In this document: piece by piece, positions 36,180-45,662 of the stretch | Position numbering within the stretch: the stretch's first letter is position 1 | Layout of the letters: each line of letters starts with the position of its first letter | Source of the DNA: DUQW01 sp050953825 | Lineage (GTDB): Bacteria > Bacillota_I > Bacilli_A > Acholeplasmatales > Acholeplasmataceae | Length of the DNA: 64,000 bases | Reading direction: 5' to 3' | Assembly (NCBI GenBank): GCA_050953825.1 | Contig: JBMNNF010000013.1 | Location: forward strand, 62,001-126,000 | The notes under the pieces: model-generated | What the model saw: only the letters and a program-made list of their open reading frames with translations | Database searches by the model: none | What the model was told of the DNA's origin: nothing | Made by a program: the position numbers and the translations under genes

Positions 36180-37655
36180 TTATTTAACTCCTTTAGAATA
36201 GTTCGGTGCTTCAGTAGTAATTTCAATATCATGTGGGTGATTTTCAATTAAACCAGCACCAGTTACTTTGACAAATTTATGATTCAATTGTAAATCACGA
36301 ATGGTTTTAGTTCCACAATAACCCATTCCTGATTTAACTCCACCAATTAATTGATAAAGTGTATCTCTAACTGTTCCTTTATAGGCCACTCTACCTTCAA
36401 TGCCTTCTGGAACATATTTTTTTATATCAATATCATCTTCTTGGAAATAGCGATCAGCTGAACCACGCTTCATTGCTGGAATTGAGCCCATACCAACATA
36501 AGCTTTAAACTTTCTTCCTTGATAAATAATTTCTTCACCTGGTGATTCACTACATCCAGCAAGTAGTGAGCCTAACATAACTGTACTCGCTCCAGCAGCT
36601 AACGCTTTAACAATATCACCAGACAAGCGAATTCCGCCATCTCCAATCACAGGAACACCTTTAGTTTCAGCATATTCATAAACATCCATAATCGCCGAAA
36701 TTTGTGGCATTCCAACGCCAGCGATAACTCTAGTTGTACAAATTGAACCAGGTCCAATGCCAACTTTAAGGGCGTCAGCACCAACTTCAATTAAGTCAAC
36801 TGCCGCTTCTTTAGTTACGATATTACCAACAATTAATTCTAGTTCTGGATATTTATCTTTAACTTGTTTGACTAGGTTGATGACATTTTGTGAATGCGCG
36901 TGAGCTGAATCAATGGTAATGACATCAACTCCGGCTTTAACTAACGCTTCAACTCGTAACATTGATTCAGCATTAACACCAATTGCCGCTCCAACTAATA
37001 ACCTTCCATGCTCATCTTTTGAAGCGTCAGGATACTCTAAAATATTATCAATATCTTTAGAAGTAATTAAACCCATTAGTTTATAGTCTTTATCAACAAT
37101 TGGTAACTTTTCAATGCGGTGTTTCCATAAAATGTTTTTCGCTTCTTCTAATGTCGTTTCCATTGTGCCAGTAATTAAATTATCTTTGGTCATAATTTTA
37201 GTAACTGGAGTATCATCAGTTTTTAAATATTTGATGTCACGATTGGTAATAATTCCAATTAAAGTATTAGTTTCATCAACAACTGGTAACCCACTAATCC
37301 GGTAAGTTTTTAAGATTTGTTCAGCTTCTCTAGTGGTATTATATTCTCTTAAAGTAACTGGATCAATAATCATTCCCGCTTCAGTTCTTTTAACAATATC
37401 AATTTCTTTAACTTGTTTTTCAATGGACATATTTTTATGGATAAATCCAATACCACCTTCTCGTGCCATGGCGATGGCCATCGTTGATTCGGTAACGGTA
37501 TCCATTGCTGCTGAAACAATTGGAATATTTAATTCAATATTCCTTGTTAAACGAGTCTTAAGTGTGACCTCCCCTGGTGTCACTTGTGACTTTTGTGGTA
37601 TCAACAAGACATCATCAAAAGTTAATCCTTCTTTTAATGTATTATTCCCTTTCAT
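36180..37655 (-). CDS. guaB: IMP dehydrogenase
   Basis: 491 aa, full length. Oxidises IMP to XMP with NAD+. TIM barrel interrupted by two CBS domains at about 95-210; active-site loop GPGSICTTRVIAGVG with the catalytic Cys; GVKSGMGYCGTKTI near the C-terminus. GGGGGAAA precedes the ATG; the promoter at 37680-37708 drives guaB and guaA together. Confidence 0.95.
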   Translation of the reverse strand: MKGNNTLKEGLTFDDVLLIPQKSQVTPGEVTLKTRLTRNIELNIPIVSAAMDTVTESTMAIAMAREGGIGFIHKNMSIEKQVKEIDIVKRTEAGMIIDPVTLREYNTTREAEQILKTYRISGLPVVDETNTLIGIITNRDIKYLKTDDTPVTKIMTKDNLITGTMETTLEEAKNILWKHRIEKLPIVDKDYKLMGLITSKDIDNILEYPDASKDEHGRLLVGAAIGVNAESMLRVEALVKAGVDVITIDSAHAHSQNVINLVKQVKDKYPELELIVGNIVTKEAAVDLIEVGADALKVGIGPGSICTTRVIAGVGMPQISAIMDVYEYAETKGVPVIGDGGIRLSGDIVKALAAGASTVMLGSLLAGCSESPGEEIIYQGRKFKAYVGMGSIPAMKRGSADRYFQEDDIDIKKYVPEGIEGRVAYKGTVRDTLYQLIGGVKSGMGYCGTKTIRDLQLNHKFVKVTGAGLIENHPHDIEITTEAPNYSKGVK

Positions 37656-37679
37656 TACATTTCCCCCTTTGTTAATCTA

Positions 37680-37708
37680 ATTTTACCTAATTATTTAATT
37701 ATTATCAA
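37680..37708 (-). promoter_or_regulatory. guaBA promoter
   Basis: Minus strand TTGATA (37703-37708), 17-nt spacer, TAAAAT (37680-37685), ahead of guaB. The short leader leaves no room for a purine riboswitch. Confidence 0.75.
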
Positions 37709-37732
37709 TAATTAAGATTAGAAAAAGGACTA

Positions 37733-39835
37733 CTAGCCTTTAAGCGTGTAGTCCCCATCATAAAACATCGTGTATTTATGATTCGGTTTAATTTCATCTT
37801 TAATGATTAGTACCGCAATTAATGTTTCAATATGTTTTTCAATATATCTAATTAACGGTCTAGCTCCGTATTCTTCAGTATAAGCTTCTTTAATGACTTC
37901 ATCTCTGATTGAATTATCAAAAGTAATTAAAATATCTCTTTCTTTGAGTTTATCAGATAATTCATTTAAGATTTTTTCAGTAATCTTTCTTTGAACTTCA
38001 CGTGATAATGGATTAAAGATAATGATTTCATCTAAACGATTAATAAATTCCGGTTTAAAAGTTTGTTTTACTAGTTGTTGGACTTTATCTTCACCTTCGC
38101 CACTTAAGAGTAATTCACTACCTAAATTAGAAGTCATAATAATAATGGTGTTTTTAAAATCGACAGTTCGACCTTGATTATCAGTTAACCTACCATCATC
38201 CATAATTTGAAGTAAGATATTAAATACGTCTGGATGAGCTTTTTCGATTTCATCAAGTAAGACAATTGAGTATGGTTTCCGTCTGACACTTTCAGTTAAT
38301 TGTCCGCCTTCATCATAACCAACATAACCTGGTGGCGCTCCAATTAACCTAGAAGTTGAATGTCTTTCCATATATTCTGACATATCAATTCTAATAATTT
38401 GATTTTCATCATCAAATAAGTTAAAAGCTAACGCTTTGGCTACTTCAGTTTTACCAACACCAGTTGGTCCTAAAAATAAGAAAGTACCAATTGGTTTTTT
38501 ATCATTTTTAATTCCAGAACGTTGTCTAATAATCGCCTCACTAACTAACTCTAATGCGTGATCTTGACCAATAACTCGCTTTTGAAGTTCACTTTTTAAG
38601 TTAATTAGTTTATCACGGTCAGCTTGCATTAATTTAGTAACCGGGATATGAGTCCATTTTGAGACAATAACTGCGATTTGATCACTAGTTACTGTTTCAC
38701 TAATTAGTGTATGTTCTTTAGTATCTTCTGTTAGTGATTTAATTTCTTTTTCTAAATTAGGAATTACTGAATATTGAAGTCTAGCCGCTTTTTCATAATC
38801 ATAATTATTTAAAGCGTTTTGCAGTTCATTTCTTTTATTTTCTAATTTGACTCTTAATTGTTTAACTGAATCAATTTGACCTTTTTCGGTTTCCCAAGTA
38901 TTTTTAATTTGGGCTTGTTCAACTTTCGCTTCCGCTAATTCTTGTTCAATCTTTTCCAGTCGTTGCTTAGATAAATTATCTTGTTCTTTAGAAAGAGCAC
39001 TCTTTTCAATTTCTAGTTGCATAATCTTTCGATTAACTTGATCTAATTCGACTGGCATTGAATCCATTTCCATTCTGATACTCGCACAAGCTTCATCAAC
39101 TAAATCAATCGCTTTATCTGGTAAAAAACGATCAGAAATATAGCGATGACTAAGCGTACTAGCGCTGACTAAAGCATTATCACTAATATGAACTCCGTGA
39201 TGGGCTTCAAAACGATCTTTTAGTCCTCTTAAAATACTAATGGTATCTTCAACGGTTGGTTCTTCAACTAAGATTTTTTGAAATCTTCGCTCTAACGCTT
39301 GATCTTTTTCAATATGTAGACGATACTCATTTAAGGTTGTTGCCCCAATACAATATAACTCACCTCTAGCTAGCATTGGCTTTAACATATTACCAGCATC
39401 AATCGAACCTTCAGCCGCTCCAGCACCAACAATCATATGAAGTTCATCAATAAATAAAATAATATCGCCATTCGATTCTTTTATTTTATTTAATACCGCC
39501 TTTAACCTTTCTTCGAATTCACCTCGAAATTTAGCGCCAGCTACAAGTGCCGCTAAATCAAGTTCATAAAGTTGTTTGCCTTGAAGACCAAGTGGCACAT
39601 CTTTATCAACCATACGACGCGCTAAACCTTCAACTATAGCTGTTTTACCAACACCAGGTTCACCAATTAAAACTGGATTATTTTTAGTTTTTCTCAAGAG
39701 AATTTTCACCATTCTCCGAATTTCATCATCACGACCAATTACTGGATCAATTTTACCTTTGACTACATCATCAGTAATCATTCGTCCAAACTTCATCAAA
39801 ATATCAGGATCTTTTGAATAATCTTCCATTTGCAT
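37733..39835 (-). CDS. clpB: ClpB-type disaggregase lacking the N-terminal domain
   Basis: 700 aa, against about 860 for full ClpB. Hsp100 protein that pulls apart aggregates with DnaK. NBD1 Walker A GEPGVGKT at 58-65 and FIDELHM; a complete coiled-coil middle domain (about 260-390); NBD2 with GPTGVGKTE and LLDEIEKAH. The protein starts just before NBD1; the N-domain that helps bind substrates is missing. The ATG follows GGGAGGTG and the CIRCE element lies 24 bp upstream, so no earlier start is possible. Confidence 0.93.
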   Translation of the reverse strand: MQMEDYSKDPDILMKFGRMITDDVVKGKIDPVIGRDDEIRRMVKILLRKTKNNPVLIGEPGVGKTAIVEGLARRMVDKDVPLGLQGKQLYELDLAALVAGAKFRGEFEERLKAVLNKIKESNGDIILFIDELHMIVGAGAAEGSIDAGNMLKPMLARGELYCIGATTLNEYRLHIEKDQALERRFQKILVEEPTVEDTISILRGLKDRFEAHHGVHISDNALVSASTLSHRYISDRFLPDKAIDLVDEACASIRMEMDSMPVELDQVNRKIMQLEIEKSALSKEQDNLSKQRLEKIEQELAEAKVEQAQIKNTWETEKGQIDSVKQLRVKLENKRNELQNALNNYDYEKAARLQYSVIPNLEKEIKSLTEDTKEHTLISETVTSDQIAVIVSKWTHIPVTKLMQADRDKLINLKSELQKRVIGQDHALELVSEAIIRQRSGIKNDKKPIGTFLFLGPTGVGKTEVAKALAFNLFDDENQIIRIDMSEYMERHSTSRLIGAPPGYVGYDEGGQLTESVRRKPYSIVLLDEIEKAHPDVFNILLQIMDDGRLTDNQGRTVDFKNTIIIMTSNLGSELLLSGEGEDKVQQLVKQTFKPEFINRLDEIIIFNPLSREVQRKITEKILNELSDKLKERDILITFDNSIRDEVIKEAYTEEYGARPLIRYIEKHIETLIAVLIIKDEIKPNHKYTMFYDGDYTLKG

Positions 39836-39859
39836 AATTACACACCTCCCTATACATCG

Positions 39860-39886
39860 TTAGCACTCTAACACATTGAGTGCTAA
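39860..39886. promoter_or_regulatory. CIRCE operator (HrcA site) of clpB
   Basis: Perfect TTAGCACTC-N9-GAGTGCTAA. HrcA repressor bound here would block clpB until heat shock. Confidence 0.97.
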
Positions 39887-39888
39887 TT

Positions 39889-39918
39889 ATAGTATATCAC
39901 TTATTAGAAAAATGTCAA
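39889..39918 (-). promoter_or_regulatory. clpB promoter
   Basis: Minus strand TTGACA (39913-39918), 18-nt spacer, TACTAT (39889-39894); CIRCE covers the start-site region. The IS30 target duplication begins 13 bp upstream of the -35 box, so the promoter is intact. Confidence 0.7.
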
Positions 39919-39931
39919 GTTTAGCAGCCAA

Positions 39932-39944
39932 TATTGTCAAATAA
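39932..39944. repeat. Left target-site duplication of IS copy 2
   Basis: TATTGTCAAATAA, repeated perfectly at 41546-41558. Confidence 0.93.
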
Positions 39945-41545
39945 CTTGAATTGAAATTCAAATAACACTCTTTAATATGTTAGGGGCAATTACTATATCA
40001 ATCCGAAACCGCCGTGCGTCGAATTGATTTTTTTTCGTTTATTCATTGGCATTTTGAATTAAATATTATATTTTTATATTAAGTCCCCAAGTTCAAGAAA
40101 GGAGTGAAAAATTATGGGACGAGAATATCATTTAACATTACCTGAAAGAATATTAATTCAAAGTTTAATTGAAAATGGTAATACCGCAACAGAAATCGCA
40201 ACATCTTTAAAACGAACCGTTACTACTATCAGACGAGAGGTAAAACAAAACCGTTACATGTACAAAAACGAAACTTATAAATTTATGAATAATAATCCGG
40301 TAAAATGCCATAAACTTGATAGGTTTCCCTATACATGTATCTTTTGTCCAAAATCTAAAAATGGCAGTTGCCTATCATCTGAGAAAGCTAAATACATAGC
40401 CGAAAAAGCCCATGAATATTACCGGATTAGAAACAGAAATTCAAAAAGGGGAATTCACCTACCTTTTGAAAAAGTGATAGAGCTTGAAGAAATTATTGAA
40501 GACGGTATTCAAAGAGGGCTTTCAGTAGGTCATATCGTTAGGACTAATGATCTAGATGTAACCGAACGAACGGTATACCGATATATCGATGATGGAATTA
40601 TTAAAGTATCACAAGCCAAAATGCCACTTAAGGTCCGTAGAAAGCCAAGAAAGAAAAAGATAAAGAGTGAAATATTTGACCCTAGGTTATCCTTTAGAAC
40701 TTACACAGACTATATAAATTATATATCTCAAAATAATATAATCGATATTTTTGAGATGGACTGTGTAGAAGGAAAGAAAAGTGATAGTCAAGTATTTTTA
40801 ACTCTAATTCACGAAAGGTCTGGGTTCATGATAGCAAGAATTTTACCAGAACATACACAAAAAGAGGTAAAAAGAGCTCTTGATAAAATTGAAAAACAAA
40901 TAGGAAACGAAAGTTTCAAAAAGATTTTCAAAGTTATTCTAACTGATAGGGGTCATGAATTTCAAAATTTTGAAGCAATTGAAAGTAGTGTAGCAACAAA
41001 AGAAAAAAGGACGCAAGTATTCTACTGCGACCCAAATAGTGCTTATCAAAAGGGAACAATTGAACAATCACATACTTTATTAAGACGAGTTTTCCCTAAA
41101 GGAAGATCTATTGATAATGTAACACAAGACGAGTTAAATCTAGCCATATCCTCTATTAACACACTAACAAGAGTTAAATTAGGCGGGCAATCTCCATACC
41201 AAGTCTTCACTAGAAGATTTGGAGAAGATACGGCTAGAAAACTCGGTATCGAGAAAATAAATCTTGATGAATTAACAATCAAAAACAGACTTTTTAATAA
41301 GAAGTAAAATCATCAATTTGAACTAACTTGGGGACAAACTAAATAGGGCAATTACTTTTTCAAGAGGCAATTACTCCGTTTTTAACATGCCCAAATATTA
41401 TTCATTTCTCACCAATAATTTATCAAGTTTTAATACTAAATACAAGAGGATTATTTGAATTTTACTTTTCCCTTCTTTTTATGAAGCAATTACTATGTCA
41501 AAAAGTGCAATTTCGATAACAGGGCAATTACTTTTTCAATTCACC
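39945..41545 (+). mobile_element. IS30-family insertion sequence, copy 2 (1601 bp)
   Basis: Same length and ends as copy 1 at 13030-14630, and no sequence difference noticed over the compared parts. Flanked by a perfect 13-bp direct repeat. Inserted between the clpB promoter and a surface-protein gene read in the other direction. Confidence 0.95.
40114..41307 (+). CDS. IS30-family transposase, copy 2
   Basis: 397-aa protein identical to that at 13199-14392, including the helix-turn-helix, the four-Cys cluster and catalytic D216, D278 and E317. Identity plus a perfect target duplication marks this as a young insertion. Confidence 0.95.
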   Translation: MGREYHLTLPERILIQSLIENGNTATEIATSLKRTVTTIRREVKQNRYMYKNETYKFMNNNPVKCHKLDRFPYTCIFCPKSKNGSCLSSEKAKYIAEKAHEYYRIRNRNSKRGIHLPFEKVIELEEIIEDGIQRGLSVGHIVRTNDLDVTERTVYRYIDDGIIKVSQAKMPLKVRRKPRKKKIKSEIFDPRLSFRTYTDYINYISQNNIIDIFEMDCVEGKKSDSQVFLTLIHERSGFMIARILPEHTQKEVKRALDKIEKQIGNESFKKIFKVILTDRGHEFQNFEAIESSVATKEKRTQVFYCDPNSAYQKGTIEQSHTLLRRVFPKGRSIDNVTQDELNLAISSINTLTRVKLGGQSPYQVFTRRFGEDTARKLGIEKINLDELTIKNRLFNKK

Positions 41546-41558
41546 TATTGTCAAATAA
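41546..41558. repeat. Right target-site duplication of IS copy 2
   Basis: TATTGTCAAATAA, identical to 39932-39944. The 41559-41642 remainder of the gap holds a TCTAATATTAGA palindrome (41591-41602) and the ribosome site of the next gene. Confidence 0.93.
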
Positions 41559-41642
41559 TAGGATAAAAAAGTAATTTCTCATTTCCTTATCTAATATTAG
41601 ATAAACAGGAAAGCTTTTGTCTAATAAGAAAGGATGATAAAT

Positions 41643-43037
41643 ATGACAAAGACAACAAAAATTGTAATAAAAACTTTAGTTCTTCTCATTGGTTTAATCT
41701 TAGGAATCACTTTACCAACCATTAAAGTGAGAGCGAATCCCCAAAATTTTCAAAATATCACTTATCAATTTGGAGGTAATAATTTAAATCCTGACTTTAC
41801 GATAATCCAACAAACATTTGAAGATATTTGTGCGTATTACGGAATTATTGATTCACAAATAACTCCTGAACAAATGACTGACCCAAGAGTCAATATTACC
41901 ATTTCTAAAGGTGAGTTATATTTTGTGGCTTTAGATACTCACATATACGGACCACCAGGTAATGTTACAACCGAATTAGAATTAGAAATTTCTAATAGCC
42001 ATAACGACATTTTTTTAGCTTGCAATGCCGATACATTAGAAACCCAGTGGGATCCCACTCCTGATGATGATTTCATCATTACGATGAAAATTGATATTGA
42101 AGATGTTTATGTCCCAATTATTAATGGTCAAACTAACTACATTACTAATGTTAATCATCCGGTTAATCAACAAACTATAAAATCAGGATTATCTGCCCAT
42201 GATAATGTTGATGGCTATATCCCATCTAGTTCCTTCGTTTTAGTTAATGACAATTACACCCAAAATATGTATATTTTAGGAACTTACACATTAAAATATT
42301 CAGTAAGTGATGCCGCCGGTAATACTTCTTATGTCATCGTCAATGTCAAAGTGGTTGACGTTGACCCGCCATTAATTTACGGGACCGATACTTATGATGT
42401 CGTCGCTAAACAAAAACTGCCCGAATCAACCATTAGAAGTGCCCTTGGCGTTACTGACAACTATGATGAAACTTTAGACATAGTCTTAGTTCAAGATAAT
42501 TATACAAGTAACTTTGACAAGTTAGGTACATACACAATTACTTATCGAGCGACTGACTCTAGTAATAATAGTACTGATTTTATTGTGACAGTCAATGTTA
42601 CTGACGATTTGCCTCCGGTTATCTATACTAATAGACACTTTATTAATATTGATGGCACTCTAAATTACACTATCGAACAAATCATTGAACATTTAATCGC
42701 CATCGGACAACTTAATCCTAACACGATGATGTATTACTCAGTACAAGCGACTAACTATAAATCAATCCCTGGAGAATATGAAATCATACTCGTTAAAAAT
42801 GCTGGTGCTCCACAAGAGTTAGATGACAACATCATCATTGAAATTCAAGTATATGATAAAATTGATCAACCATTTAACGATGATAATCAAAATAATATCA
42901 TAATTGATAATGGTCATAATTCTTTTTTTAATGAAAATATGACATTAATTATAGGACTTGCAGCCATTATCATCGTATTAGGTGGAATCGGAACATTTGT
43001 ACTAATTAGACGAAGACGAAGAATACGTCATCTATAA
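41643..43037 (+). CDS. Cell-surface protein with Ig-like (DUF5011) repeats
   Basis: 464 aa. Signal sequence (about 8-30), a beta-rich unknown region, then two DUF5011/HYR-like repeats of about 78 residues (HDNVDGYIPSS ... LGTYTLKYSVSDAAGNTS and TDNYDETLD ... LGTYTITYRATDSSNNST), a C-terminal membrane segment (about 436-457) and RRRRRIRHL. Such repeats form stalks of adhesins or surface enzymes; no catalytic domain is seen. AAAGG lies 9 nt before the ATG at 41643; the ATG at 41634 is too close to it. Confidence 0.82.
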   Translation: MTKTTKIVIKTLVLLIGLILGITLPTIKVRANPQNFQNITYQFGGNNLNPDFTIIQQTFEDICAYYGIIDSQITPEQMTDPRVNITISKGELYFVALDTHIYGPPGNVTTELELEISNSHNDIFLACNADTLETQWDPTPDDDFIITMKIDIEDVYVPIINGQTNYITNVNHPVNQQTIKSGLSAHDNVDGYIPSSSFVLVNDNYTQNMYILGTYTLKYSVSDAAGNTSYVIVNVKVVDVDPPLIYGTDTYDVVAKQKLPESTIRSALGVTDNYDETLDIVLVQDNYTSNFDKLGTYTITYRATDSSNNSTDFIVTVNVTDDLPPVIYTNRHFINIDGTLNYTIEQIIEHLIAIGQLNPNTMMYYSVQATNYKSIPGEYEIILVKNAGAPQELDDNIIIEIQVYDKIDQPFNDDNQNNIIIDNGHNSFFNENMTLIIGLAAIIIVLGGIGTFVLIRRRRRIRHL

Positions 43038-43065
43038 ATTTCTTATTAGAAATATACACAAAAAT

Positions 43066-43089
43066 AGGGGGCTATAATCCCCCTTTTTT
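43066..43089. terminator. Bidirectional terminator between convergent surface-protein genes
   Basis: AGGGGG (43066-43071) / CCCCCT (43079-43084), 7-nt loop, A run before and T run after. Confidence 0.88.
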
Positions 43090-43101
43090 GTTATATTATT
43101 T

Positions 43102-45591
43102 CTAAGGTGCTAAATGTTCAGCCCTGACAATCATTTCGCCAACAGCTCTTGCAATAACACTTGGAGCTACATTGGATGATGGCAGCATCATAAAATGAAG
43201 GGCATCTTTAATAGTAATAATTTCTCCACCATTAAAACTAGGTGTAGATGCTATTTGATTAAGTTCACTTGAGGTTACGGTAACTTGTTTATTTAACTGT
43301 TCATCATTGATATAACTTAGGGCACAAAAGGCTGTCATCGTTTTCCAGCAACTTGCCGTTACTATTGGTTCCTTGCCTCCTTTTGTAAAATTAATATATT
43401 TGCTATTTTCTCCAAACCAATCATATCCATTTGGAGCGCTTCCATCTCGAGGAATCATAACACCAGCAACATGATCGGCAGTAATACTCGCTTCAATAGC
43501 CGTAGTGTTTAGACCTTGTGATTTAGCTACTAAAATATCAAATAATGTTTTGAGATTAGTATATCTATTATCATGAATCTCATCTTTTCTTCTCATGGCG
43601 ACCGCTCCAACAAGGTATGTGTTATTTGGCCCTTCAACAACTACAATAATATTAGAAACATAAAAATCTCTAGTATCAGTAAGGCTGTTTAAGCTTCCTC
43701 CTTTACCGCCTGCACTAGTATAATTAGGAACAATTGCATCTACAAAATATTCACTTTGTAAAACCTTATTTGGCACCGTCACAGTTACATCTTGATTATT
43801 ACCATCTTTATATGTTGACGTATAAGAGTAAGTATTCCAAATTTCCATTAATTTAGCATCTTTTGTTGTCGCTATTCCAATTCTTACCATATCTTCAGTA
43901 TTAATAACATTGGTAACACCAACTGCACTAGTAATTGGGGCGGTAATTTCTATTCCAATTTCAGCGGCTTTTTCTTCCATATATCTAAAGAATGCATCTT
44001 TCGCAGCCTTAGCATGAATTATATCATAATTAAGAGTGCCACTTGCAGGTAAAATATCATCTTCATGCATCACAACAAAGTGATAATATGATATTGAGCC
44101 ACCAATTACCAGACAATAAATTTTACCGATAAATGTGTATGGTGTATCAAAATTAACGTCTTCATATTCAGTTTGTCCACCAATTAAAGTACTTAATGGG
44201 CTCACCAAATTAAAAGTATTACCAAAATTAGTTAACACAGGATATGCCCCACCAACTTTAGTATCATCAAGCTTAGTCGGATTATCATAAAATATATGTA
44301 AATACTCTCTATTGATATCATTTTTACCGCTTGTAGTTCCAGCTCTTGTTGTAAATTTAAGTGGTTTATCGGCAGTACCTTCCAAACAGACTAGTTCATA
44401 AGTAAATGGGACACTTGGATTAGATAAAAATGTTTCTAATGTCTCTTGACTATTAATCGTATATTTAACTTTGGTTAAGTCTAATCTATAGTCATTAGAA
44501 TTACCAACAACATACTGATTAAGCCACTCCATGGGAGTTCCAGCAGTTTGTGCAGCATTATAATCATCACCACGCCAAATAAACATAACTTTATCTTTTT
44601 CGCCACCTTGGGTGGCTGTGTTTCTTCTAACACTAATTGGCGCTCTAACAATTGAACCTAGTGGAATAATCATATTAGGAGCATAAGAATATCCTTTAAT
44701 CGGTGTCGATTCCACACCATACTCTGAAACTAAAGATTTTCTTAATGTACAAGTTTCATTATTAGTTAAATCTTTAACAATATACCACGTATACCCGCCA
44801 TCATAAGTCCCAGCGGCACCAATAACTACAAACTCAACATTAAATTTTAAATTGGGATCAGTAATTAATTTCGCTTCTGAAACACTGGCAACCACATAGT
44901 CTAACTCAACATCTTGAATTTCCGTTGTTGCCGAGGAATCACGATAAAACTTACCACACCTGCTACATTCATAATATGCAATATTTCCCTTTGAAGTATA
45001 TGTTGGGTCAACACGATGATTAAGAATTAAGTTGTGCCCCTTTTTCTTAATAACTACATCTTCTTCTAGTAGTTCAGTTGTTGCAGCAGCGTCTAAATAA
45101 TATTTTGAACATATATCACATTTAAAATGCTCAATATTACCATCTGTATCACAAGTTGCATCTACTGCATCAATACGGGTTAAAGTATGACCAGTATTAG
45201 GAATAATAAGATCAGCATGACTAATTTCTTCTTTTTCTTGATTAAATTTTTTACCACATCTCGAACATTCATAATGCGCTATTTCTCCAAAATCGGTACA
45301 TGTAGGTTCTAATTGAATTAGTGAACCATAATCATGTCCAGTCTTTGGAATAGTTAAATCAGTGATAACTTTATGATCCAAATCAAAATCAGCGTTACAA
45401 TGACTACAATGATAATGGCCTTTGATACCATCTTCTTCACAAGTAGCACTTACTTCTTCAATCCAAGTTCCATAAATATGTTCGTCCACTGGATCATCTG
45501 GTGTTTCAATATTATTGCCATTACAGCCCACAAGTATAAAAAACATAAAAACTAATGATATAATTATTAATATTATTTTTTTCCTTTTCAT
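43102..45591 (-). CDS. Lipoprotein with Cys-pair repeats and truncated S11-peptidase-like end
   Basis: 829 aa. Lipobox FILVGC near residue 23. Residues 35-240 hold four units with a HYxCSxC-type Cys pair (HYHCSHC, HYECSRC, HFKCDIC, YYECSRC), zinc-ribbon-like. Next comes a beta-rich domain. The C-terminus resembles a D-Ala-D-Ala carboxypeptidase (S11) start: SCWK at 747-750 for SxxK and SSN at 805-807 for SxN, but the protein stops 22 residues later, before any KTG motif. AAGGAGGG precedes the ATG. Paralogue of 47629-50250. Confidence 0.8.
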   Translation of the reverse strand: MKRKKIILIIISLVFMFFILVGCNGNNIETPDDPVDEHIYGTWIEEVSATCEEDGIKGHYHCSHCNADFDLDHKVITDLTIPKTGHDYGSLIQLEPTCTDFGEIAHYECSRCGKKFNQEKEEISHADLIIPNTGHTLTRIDAVDATCDTDGNIEHFKCDICSKYYLDAAATTELLEEDVVIKKKGHNLILNHRVDPTYTSKGNIAYYECSRCGKFYRDSSATTEIQDVELDYVVASVSEAKLITDPNLKFNVEFVVIGAAGTYDGGYTWYIVKDLTNNETCTLRKSLVSEYGVESTPIKGYSYAPNMIIPLGSIVRAPISVRRNTATQGGEKDKVMFIWRGDDYNAAQTAGTPMEWLNQYVVGNSNDYRLDLTKVKYTINSQETLETFLSNPSVPFTYELVCLEGTADKPLKFTTRAGTTSGKNDINREYLHIFYDNPTKLDDTKVGGAYPVLTNFGNTFNLVSPLSTLIGGQTEYEDVNFDTPYTFIGKIYCLVIGGSISYYHFVVMHEDDILPASGTLNYDIIHAKAAKDAFFRYMEEKAAEIGIEITAPITSAVGVTNVINTEDMVRIGIATTKDAKLMEIWNTYSYTSTYKDGNNQDVTVTVPNKVLQSEYFVDAIVPNYTSAGGKGGSLNSLTDTRDFYVSNIIVVVEGPNNTYLVGAVAMRRKDEIHDNRYTNLKTLFDILVAKSQGLNTTAIEASITADHVAGVMIPRDGSAPNGYDWFGENSKYINFTKGGKEPIVTASCWKTMTAFCALSYINDEQLNKQVTVTSSELNQIASTPSFNGGEIITIKDALHFMMLPSSNVAPSVIARAVGEMIVRAEHLAP

Positions 45592-45662
45592 ATTTTACCC
45601 TCCTTGATACCAATGGCATTTCTAAAAATTTGGAGTTTCATAATTTATTAATCTAATTGTAA

